From: JACOVP01 sp964390715
GTDB taxonomy: Archaea > Nanobdellota > Nanobdellia > SCGC-AAA011-G17 > UBA489
Direction: 5' to 3'
Assembly: GCA_964390715.1 (NCBI GenBank)
Contig: CAYMIM010000042.1
Coordinates: 1 to 21,201, forward strand
Length of the DNA stretch: 21,201 nucleotides
Position 1 is the first letter of the stretch. Each line of letters starts with the position of its first letter. The notes beneath the pieces were generated by a model. It saw only the letters and a program-made list of their open reading frames with translations, did not search any database and had not been told where the DNA came from. The position numbers and the translations under genes are program-made. This document shows positions 14,570 through 21,201 of this stretch, one piece after another.

Positions 14570-15892
14570 CTAACTAAATGTGCAAGTTAACGAGCTAGGA
14601 TATTGATTATACTTGAAGACCAGTTGAAGCACATTATTTTTATTGATTTGCGCAGAGAGATCCGTAACTGGTGTACCATCTAATTTTATTATTGAAGGAG
14701 CATAAAGATTTGATTTAAAAAAATCTACAGGTGCTATTTTGATGAATGACTCAGTCTGTGTTTTAATTCCTTTATAGCGAATATATTCTGACCATACAAG
14801 TAAAGGCGGAGGAACACCTGCAGAAATTATATTATAAGAAGGGATGTAAATCTCTTTGTTGTCAGGTTCTGCAACCAGAGGAGGGTACATTCTTTGTGGC
14901 GTATAAGCAAAAGATAAAGTGGATGTAAAAGGAGGTAAAGAATACGGAAGAGAGGTAGTTGTCTTGTCAAAGAGGAGATGTAACATATAAACATCAAAAA
15001 GCTGAGGTTGATAAGTGAATTCTTTTATACGCGCAGGAGTAGGATTGTCGCGTAACAAAACTTTTTCAATATTAAAGAAATCAATCATATGCAACTCAAA
15101 ATCAGTAGAGTTATACTGTTCCCAAAGTGTCAGCCATCGTGCTCCATTGTACTCAATCACTTGAAAATTTTTAATGAAAGGTTTTTGACTAAGGACTATT
15201 GTTTTAATGTCAGTTAGTCCACACCCTCCAGTGTTTCCAGTAAGTCGAGGTGAGCACGCAAAATATCTGGTGATTTCTAAAGAAGGGGTTACTGATGCGA
15301 CAGCCCAATAAATGTTGTCACCTGTAAAAACAGGATCATATACATATTCCAAGGCATTTTTAGTTTTGTACGCAACACTTATGGTATCGTCAGCTGTCCC
15401 AATAAGGTTATCTCGACCAATATCATAAATATTAACACGATCTACATGAGCATACGAAGGATTTGATCTATCAAGAAAAACAAACTTACCATTAGAATAG
15501 CGTGTAGGTTGGAATTCTCCTGATAATTGACTGTAAACAATAAACTCCCCACGATCATCTCCATTTTGTTGACAAGATCGATCATAGTCTACTCTTTGAT
15601 TTGAACCCATGTCATAGGCGATTATAAAATAAGCGTTGGTAAGTGAATCTTGTGCTTCATAGACTATCATCCTTTCGTTGATAGAAAATGAGCTAGCTCC
15701 TCGATAATAATTTATTTCCAGCATACAGGGAGTAACTAGCTGATCACAAGTGATTGATTTGATAATCAGCTCTGGAGCAAAAGGAGCTTGTATAGAATCT
15801 TCCAAAGTATTGATGTTTTGGGAAAAGAAAATAAGTAGTAAAACTGATATAACTAATAAGAACACTGATTTATTTTTTATATCCTGAGTCAT
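14570..15892 (-). CDS. Secreted beta-propeller-like protein (440 aa)
   Basis: Short polar N-terminus and one hydrophobic segment (about 9-24) acting as signal or anchor. The rest is predicted extracellular and beta-rich. Repeating blade-like stretches have the pattern aromatic-hydrophobic strand, turn, strand: RMIVYEAQDS, EFIVYSQLSG, KFVFLDRSNP, NIYWAVAS, RWLTLWEQ and LLVWSEYIRY. YDIGRDNLIGTADD (156-169) matches a turn motif common in secreted archaeal and bacterial WD40/TolB-like propellers. Five cysteines (49, 56, 107, 213, 224) and a final SSLTCTFS could form disulfides. The propeller assignment is by pattern only. It has its own TATA box and lies between two surface-protein genes, so a role at the cell envelope is likely. 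The binding partner is unknown. Confidence 0.8.
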   Translation of the reverse strand: MTQDIKNKSVFLLVISVLLLIFFSQNINTLEDSIQAPFAPELIIKSITCDQLVTPCMLEINYYRGASSFSINERMIVYEAQDSLTNAYFIIAYDMGSNQRVDYDRSCQQNGDDRGEFIVYSQLSGEFQPTRYSNGKFVFLDRSNPSYAHVDRVNIYDIGRDNLIGTADDTISVAYKTKNALEYVYDPVFTGDNIYWAVASVTPSLEITRYFACSPRLTGNTGGCGLTDIKTIVLSQKPFIKNFQVIEYNGARWLTLWEQYNSTDFELHMIDFFNIEKVLLRDNPTPARIKEFTYQPQLFDVYMLHLLFDKTTTSLPYSLPPFTSTLSFAYTPQRMYPPLVAEPDNKEIYIPSYNIISAGVPPPLLVWSEYIRYKGIKTQTESFIKIAPVDFFKSNLYAPSIIKLDGTPVTDLSAQINKNNVLQLVFKYNQYPSSLTCTFS

Positions 15893-15911
15893 ATTTAAAA
15901 TATAGTTTTAA

Positions 15912-15923
15912 GCTATAAAAGCC
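15912..15923 (-). promoter_or_regulatory. TATA box for the propeller-like gene
   Basis: On the - strand GGCTTTTATAGC is centred about 25 nt before the ATG at 15892. It lies in the 44-nt gap after the giant gene, so the two genes can be transcribed separately. Confidence 0.5.
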
Positions 15924-15936
15924 TTTCTCAGTAATC

Positions 15937-18900
15937 TTAGCAATTACCACAGAGATAATAAGAGATAAATTCAATCACTGATTCTTTATACCCTGACGGT
16001 TCGTCTGGAGGTACAGTAAGATTAATAGCAACCCCCGCTTCATCATTAATGTCAGTATGGTTGTATTTTTTGAAAACCGTAAGATTCTGCGTTCGAGGAA
16101 CTTGAGTAAAGTTGGTTATGGATCCGTCTTCAGAAAAAACATTCAATTCACCATCAGTAGAATTTTCTCCGCTAAACAAATAATAAGAGGACGGCGCTGT
16201 GGCTGATGAGAAGAGAGAGTTAGTGCTATTTTCTGAAAGATTTATTTCAAGTTCAACATTGCCATCATTTCGTAAAAAGAAGGACTGAGGACCTAAACAA
16301 GTGAGCACACAGCTACTTGTTTGATTAGATTGCCCTAACGCCATTGTTCCAAATTCTATAGTCTTTACAGTTAAAACAAAATCAACATACACGCTTATAT
16401 TTATACTTCTCGGCTGATCAGCCCAGTCGCTTTCATTGTCTCCGTCAAACGCGAGCACAGTCCAGTTGTAGAAGAAGTTGTCATCGATGAAATATTGAAG
16501 CTCTTGCGCCAGACCAGAAGCGTTCGTAGTGAAGTTCAAGACTCTATTGTCTCCAGTTCCAGCGCAGCTGCCGCCGCTGGTCGAAAGACAACTTAAATTC
16601 AATGTGTAATTAATCTCATCGTTGTCAGCGTCAATGCTGGTATTGTAGTCAAACGAGGGAGTTCTATTTAAGGTTTGGTTTAAATCTTCTGGACTAATGA
16701 GCGCAGGAGTGGTGGGAGGGCTATTAAGCACAGTCACGGTATTAGAAGTGCCAGCAGCGCTGGATTGTTTTCCATCGCTCAGAGTAACATCACAATTAAA
16801 TTGATCATTTTTTCCTTGAATGTCTCCGCTTGCGCTTTGAATCGTTTGAGTGCCGTTAGTCGCGCTTCCTGAAAAAGTCTCAGCGGATAATCCTGCGCTC
16901 ACATTGTTAAAATTGCCTGTATAAGTTAAACTAACATCTTCATTGTCTAAAGGAGTAAACGCGCATAAGAACGTATCAGAGGTATTCGCGTTCGTCGGAG
17001 TCAGGGTGGGGCCAGCCAAAAACGTAGGCGCTTGATTGACAGTGAATTCAAAGATTTCAGATTGATTTTCGCTGTTGTCGTCGCTGACATTGGCGAACCA
17101 GTAATATTTGCCTGATTTGAGTTGGAAAGCTTCTACAATTTCAACATCAGTCAGAGATCTGTTAATGACCATGAGCTCATCCATGTCTCCAGTCCAATGG
17201 CCTTCATTCGTTCCTTCATCTAAAATACCTATGGTGAAAGATCTGCCAAAAGCGGTAATATCTGTCGGTGTACCTATTTGTGCTACTGCCTTGCTGGTTC
17301 CATTAATGAAAATTTCTGTGGTCGCGTTGGAGTAAGTTCTTACGGCGAAATGAACCCACTCATTGGCTGCGAACACGCCGCTGGCGGTTGCTCCAACTCC
17401 ATTACCAAGAACAACTAAGTCAGCGCCATTGCGAGTAATGATAAATCCTAGCGTCGATCCAAGACCATTGGCGCCCATAACAGCATGAACACCAGTTATA
17501 TTCGCGGGTTTGAGCCAGCCCATGTAAGTAGCGTTGCGCACTTGGTAGCAGCTAAATAAGCACGCGGTGTCTATCCAGTCGCCGCTCGCGTCAAAGCTAT
17601 AAACTCCCGCTAATAATTCATTGGTGTAATTCGCTACAGCGTTTCCTTGTGGTGTACCATTGTATTCTCCAGAAAAGTCATAAATCAAGGTGGATGATTC
17701 TCCGGAAACAGATTGGTTATCCAAGTGATAAAGAATTTGAGTATCAGCGTCTGCGGAGTAATTAAGAGGGAAAGCGCTCCAGTTGAACGTGACGCTTTGG
17801 CCAGTAACTAAAGTTTCATTATAATAAATGAGGTTTTCATAAGGTGGAGTTTCATTCGAGCTGCCATAGACTTTTACAGTTAGGTTGTCAAGAACATCAT
17901 CATCAAAGACAGTGACATTCAATGCATTTTCTCCTGCGCCAGTCACATAACTCGCGTTAGCCGGAAGTAAAAATAAATAAGGCACAGCGTTCAGGCGAAG
18001 CGTGCGAATTTCAGACATATTGATACCCGTAGATTCTCCGCTGAAGTCTGTTGCGTTGACATACCAGGTGTAAGTGTCTGTTTTTAAGCGATAAGCGTCC
18101 ATAATTTCAGCGTCGCTCAAGGTTCTATTAAGGACGATGAGTTCATCAAGGTTGCCGATAAAGTCGCTGCCGGTTAAAGCGTTATCAAGAAGAATCTCTA
18201 AAGGAGCATTATTATCTGTCATCCCTAAAGTGCTGGTGGTGCTTTGCAAAACCCCATTTTTATAAATTTTCAGGGAATTAGAGCTATCTAAGGTAATGGC
18301 GAGATGAATAAGCTCTTCTGCGCTAAAGTAATTGGTGACGTTCACTTGGGTACTGTCCACATTTACTGAAAGGTTTTCTACTGCTTGTAAGATCTCGAAT
18401 CCAGATCCTGAGCTTATCTTAGTGAGGATAGTGCTATATACTAGTTGTGCGGGGCGTATCCACAACATCCACGTATAATCACTGCCTGTTAATTCATCTT
18501 GATCTCCAAAAGTTATATTAGCGATAATGCCTCCTCCAGGTCCACCAGTTGCCAGAATAGATCCTCCTAAAATGCCTCCTCCAGTAAAATTATAAATATA
18601 ACGACCGTTCCCAGGAATAGTGCCATTGTTGCTTTCGTTGGAGTAATCAAAGACCTCAGTGTCATTCTCTCCATAGTTCGATCGGTTGTTAAAGTGCAAG
18701 AGTAAAACAGTATTAGCTTCATTCTCCCAAACAGGCGCTGTCCAGTTGTAGGTGACAAGGCTTGCGTTCGTGACATTTTGCTGGATGTAGACAATATCAT
18801 CTCCATCGGCGGGAGTATTGTTGCTGGCATAAAAAACAACTTCTTCTATAAGTGGTTCATTATCAATAACAGTAGCGTTAAGAATAATTTCTCCAGGGCG

Positions 18901-21201
18901 GTTAAAGACAGTTAAGTTTGCTGGCTCATTTAAATAAATCTCAGGAGGGGGCAAATTATAAATGAACGTGGCAACAGGTGTTTGTCCTCCTGTTCCTTCT
19001 TCAGAGGTCGCTTTATAGGGTACACTAGCAACAGGATTTTCCTCAGTTGTTATACCTATTCCCCACCAGCCGCGTTGAGTCCACAAAATTGTTTCTAAGT
19101 CAGGAGCTAATACAGCGCTGGTAGTCAGGTTAAAGTCTTGGGATCCGGTAGCGCCGCTGATGGTTCTTGTCAGATAAAGCTCGCCGTCACCCATATCTGT
19201 ATAAAATCCCCCATCGTTACCAGACCATCCCGTGTTATTATTATCCATCTTATAGAATTTAATATCATTTTCTCCATTTGATCCTTGCTCGAAATAGAGG
19301 GTGGCCTTAACATCAACAATGTCAGCGTTTTTCGGGATGCTGGTGATATCAAATTCAATAACGGAGCGAGAAAAACTAGTAGTGCCACCGCTGCAAGGGA
19401 CAGTATCTGATGTGCTGTAGCCTATAAAAAATGTCGTTCCAGTGCTGTCCAAAGAGTAACAAGCGATATCTTGATCAAGCATAATGTAGCCGTCAAACAA
19501 TATACTATTAAGATCTAAAGTGATAGTGGGGTCAATAATAAGAGGATAAGAAGCCCCCTCTAGCAAGGATGCGGGGACACGAATGCTCAAGATAAGTCCT
19601 TCAGAAGTTTGCGTAAGTGCATAGTCAAGAAAATCAGTTACGTTTGCGGAGGAAAAAGTTGGTTGTGGGAGATATGCGATAAGGTTTCCATCTGCGGAAA
19701 GGCTCGAGGTGTTAAAGCGAAGAGTTTGGTCCATCACAGGCTGGATGAGCGCGTCTTCATTCATGAGGGTAAGGTTAAGAGAAAGATTAAGTAAATAATC
19801 AATGAAGATAAATCCTTCAGATGAAGAAATATTGTTTGCCGCAAGTGGATCAGAAGTGATAATGAGATCTTCTTTGATTTTTGTTGGATAATAAGTATAG
19901 ACAATTTCAGTTTGTGGACCAAATATCTCTGGATAGCGGTAAATATTGTCTTGTCCAACACCGTAGATAGGATTGGCGCTGCTCAAAAGCGTTTCTTCCG
20001 CTGAAGAGACATAGCGCATCTGCAACGGTTGGAAAGAAATGCTGTGATCATCTTTAACAAATTTTACCGTTTCTTCTTCTAGAGGAGTTTGTTTGAAATC
20101 AACTTGGTAGTCCCGTCCTTTAACACATAAGTCTACATCAGTATCACAAGTGCTTTCCAAAGCGTTCGTAAGAAGATCTATACTGCCATCTTCTTTGACA
20201 AGATATTTGTCTTGAGAGTAAATAGTTTGTGTACATTGATGACCTTGACATGATTTTTCCCAATTTCCAGCGGCATCAACGTTTTTTGGCAAGTTTAGCG
20301 TATGTTGCTGAATTTTATGCGCGGGGGGAGTTTCTCCTTCATCGCTGGCAGTTATTTTTTTATCTTGTTTCGCTAGCATATCACTCACATTCCCAAGTGT
20401 ATCAAGAGAAGCTTCACGAGCAACAGGCGAGGTAGCGGAAGGAGCTTCTTCTACAGTGTAGCTAATGGAAGACAGCAGCAAAGTAGTATTCTCAACAATA
20501 ATGATAAGTTTGTATGCTGGTGCATGGAAATCAGTTAAAGTGCAAGTAGTAACACACTCGTCAGTAAAAGAAATGTCCAAAGAAGAAGATGCATTCCCAA
20601 AGTCTTGAGATTGATTAGAGTTGTCAGAGTGAATAGGAGATAATGCTTCAGTTACCTTGGGTGTTAAGGAGGCTTCAGCAAAAGCGACCGTGCCTTGATT
20701 CAATGCAAAAGAATAAGATTCGGTAGGCGTTAAATTTAAAACTACTTCCCAAGAGCTCAAACAAATATTTAAATCAAAATCCCAAAAAGAGCATCGATAA
20801 AGAGCAATGCCTTCTGCGACACTGGTAAATGATGCATCGGTAAAGTTGAGCATTGTAGTATTGAAGGCATAGAATTTGATAAAGAAAAGATTGTCTGGTG
20901 AAACAAGGCCTGATGAAGCTTCAGAAATGCCCATGGATGATCCTTCGCTCTGATTGAAAGTAAGCGACAATGGTGCAGTAAGATTGGGGGTGATAGTTAA
21001 TAAAGACGCATTCAAAAAGACACTAGCTTCAATTTCTTCTCCATTTTCATTTTGTACAGAAAAAAATGTTTGCGTTGGTTCAAGAATAGCGAACCCAGTG
21101 AGCTCACTAAAGAAAGAGGAAAAAGATTTCGTAATCTTCTTTAAAATATTTTTTTCTTTAACTTCACTGTCATAAAGCACATAATTATCATTCACTAAAT
21201 A
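15937..21201 (-). CDS. Giant multidomain surface protein with DNRLRE-like and two LamG domains (5' end outside window)
   Basis: The frame is open to the window edge, so the true start and signal peptide are probably outside; a GTG at 21195 is the only in-window start near the end. Numbering is from that GTG (1752 aa). Residues about 410-450 contain IYRYPEIFGPQTEIVYTYY, typical of N-terminal regions of large surface proteins. Residues about 560-750 are DNRLRE-like (SRSVIEFDITSIPKNADIVD). Two tandem units (751-1055 and 1071-1375) each contain an Ig-like domain followed by a LamG/concanavalin-like jellyroll (TWMLWIRP and YMGWLKP; NLDELIVLNRTLSDAEI and DMDELMVINRSLTDVEI). An Ig-like domain (about 1385-1490), an FN3-like domain (about 1495-1600) and the shared C-terminal module (about 1600-1752, ending CGNC) follow. 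Sequons are abundant. It is probably a glycosylated adhesin or sugar-binding wall protein. Confidence 0.9.
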   Translation of the reverse strand, partial: YLVNDNYVLYDSEVKEKNILKKITKSFSSFFSELTGFAILEPTQTFFSVQNENGEEIEASVFLNASLLTITPNLTAPLSLTFNQSEGSSMGISEASSGLVSPDNLFFIKFYAFNTTMLNFTDASFTSVAEGIALYRCSFWDFDLNICLSSWEVVLNLTPTESYSFALNQGTVAFAEASLTPKVTEALSPIHSDNSNQSQDFGNASSSLDISFTDECVTTCTLTDFHAPAYKLIIIVENTTLLLSSISYTVEEAPSATSPVAREASLDTLGNVSDMLAKQDKKITASDEGETPPAHKIQQHTLNLPKNVDAAGNWEKSCQGHQCTQTIYSQDKYLVKEDGSIDLLTNALESTCDTDVDLCVKGRDYQVDFKQTPLEEETVKFVKDDHSISFQPLQMRYVSSAEETLLSSANPIYGVGQDNIYRYPEIFGPQTEIVYTYYPTKIKEDLIITSDPLAANNISSSEGFIFIDYLLNLSLNLTLMNEDALIQPVMDQTLRFNTSSLSADGNLIAYLPQPTFSSANVTDFLDYALTQTSEGLILSIRVPASLLEGASYPLIIDPTITLDLNSILFDGYIMLDQDIACYSLDSTGTTFFIGYSTSDTVPCSGGTTSFSRSVIEFDITSIPKNADIVDVKATLYFEQGSNGENDIKFYKMDNNNTGWSGNDGGFYTDMGDGELYLTRTISGATGSQDFNLTTSAVLAPDLETILWTQRGWWGIGITTEENPVASVPYKATSEEGTGGQTPVATFIYNLPPPEIYLNEPANLTVFNRPGEIILNATVIDNEPLIEEVVFYASNNTPADGDDIVYIQQNVTNASLVTYNWTAPVWENEANTVLLLHFNNRSNYGENDTEVFDYSNESNNGTIPGNGRYIYNFTGGGILGGSILATGGPGGGIIANITFGDQDELTGSDYTWMLWIRPAQLVYSTILTKISSGSGFEILQAVENLSVNVDSTQVNVTNYFSAEELIHLAITLDSSNSLKIYKNGVLQSTTSTLGMTDNNAPLEILLDNALTGSDFIGNLDELIVLNRTLSDAEIMDAYRLKTDTYTWYVNATDFSGESTGINMSEIRTLRLNAVPYLFLLPANASYVTGAGENALNVTVFDDDVLDNLTVKVYGSSNETPPYENLIYYNETLVTGQSVTFNWSAFPLNYSADADTQILYHLDNQSVSGESSTLIYDFSGEYNGTPQGNAVANYTNELLAGVYSFDASGDWIDTACLFSCYQVRNATYMGWLKPANITGVHAVMGANGLGSTLGFIITRNGADLVVLGNGVGATASGVFAANEWVHFAVRTYSNATTEIFINGTSKAVAQIGTPTDITAFGRSFTIGILDEGTNEGHWTGDMDELMVINRSLTDVEIVEAFQLKSGKYYWFANVSDDNSENQSEIFEFTVNQAPTFLAGPTLTPTNANTSDTFLCAFTPLDNEDVSLTYTGNFNNVSAGLSAETFSGSATNGTQTIQSASGDIQGKNDQFNCDVTLSDGKQSSAAGTSNTVTVLNSPPTTPALISPEDLNQTLNRTPSFDYNTSIDADNDEINYTLNLSCLSTSGGSCAGTGDNRVLNFTTNASGLAQELQYFIDDNFFYNWTVLAFDGDNESDWADQPRSINISVYVDFVLTVKTIEFGTMALGQSNQTSSCVLTCLGPQSFFLRNDGNVELEINLSENSTNSLFSSATAPSSYYLFSGENSTDGELNVFSEDGSITNFTQVPRTQNLTVFKKYNHTDINDEAGVAINLTVPPDEPSGYKESVIEFISYYLCGNC
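17071..17985 (-). repeat. Second copy of the Ig+LamG protein repeat in the giant protein
   Basis: Encodes residues 1071-1375. It begins with VPYLFLLPANASYVTGAGE, has the WSAFPLNYSADADTQILYHL junction and a LamG jellyroll, and ends with AFQLKSGKYYWFANVSD. The copies are diverged, so this is an old duplication or two independently recruited units of one family. Confidence 0.75.
18031..18945 (-). repeat. First copy of the Ig+LamG protein repeat in the giant protein
   Basis: Encodes residues 751-1055. It begins with EIYLNEPANLTVFNRPGE, runs through a WTAPVWENEANTVLLLHF junction and a LamG jellyroll, and ends with AYRLKTDTYTWYVNATD. It matches the second copy in order and spacing at the protein level. 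Confidence 0.75.

Noticed and set aside
18567..19388. Short overlapping open frames inside the giant gene
   Set aside because: They lie in other frames of a well-supported multidomain protein and show no domain, promoter or sensible composition.
21193..21195. GTG as the true start of the giant protein
   Set aside because: The frame stays open to the window edge, and the protein from this GTG lacks a proper signal peptide, so the gene very probably begins outside the window.

Overview
The window looks like a chromosomal segment from an archaeon, most likely a small-genome DPANN lineage (Woesearchaeota/Pacearchaeota-like; the lineage is an inference from gene style, not established here). The reasons are: archaeal-type RNase HII; an SMC ATPase interrupted by a mini-intein; TATA-like boxes centred about 25-32 nt before most start codons, as for leaderless or short-leader archaeal transcripts; and a long run of secreted or membrane-anchored Ig-like proteins rich in N-x-S/T sequons. 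I see no rRNA, tRNA, CRISPR array, transposase or integrase. No gap between genes exceeds about 90 bases.

Left part (1-9765), housekeeping-like and mostly on the + strand: the C-terminal tail of an unidentified Cys-containing protein (1-153); an unrecognised 477-aa charged protein; a ZIP-family metal transporter; a tRNA-dihydrouridine synthase; an unrecognised 185-aa protein; a metallophosphoesterase on the - strand; RNase HII; and SMC. The SMC P-loop is split exactly between its Lys and Ser by a 195-aa intein that has splicing blocks but no homing endonuclease. The intein is much more AT-rich than the flanking SMC sequence. Nearly every gene here has its own promoter, so this is a set of single-gene units rather than one operon.

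Right part (9762-21201), entirely on the - strand and running toward SMC: a giant protein (at least 1752 aa) with a DNRLRE-like domain, two tandem Ig+LamG units and a C-terminal beta module; a secreted beta-propeller-like protein; a signal-peptide/Ig-like/C-terminal-TM protein (418 aa); and then a tightly packed five-gene operon. That operon encodes 72 aa, 215 aa, 388 aa, 136 aa and 326 aa proteins, several joined by short overlaps. The 418-aa and 388-aa proteins are paralogues. The 215-aa protein and the C-terminal end of the giant protein share a module with an LRNDGN core, and a related FGT...FxLR motif occurs in the 136-aa protein. Together these look like parts of one cell-surface assembly. 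Its general layout recalls the bacterial WxL / DUF916 surface clusters and TasA-like matrix subunits, without a canonical WxL motif. This is the best candidate for an undescribed system in the window. The surface operon and smc meet tail to tail with interlocked stop codons.
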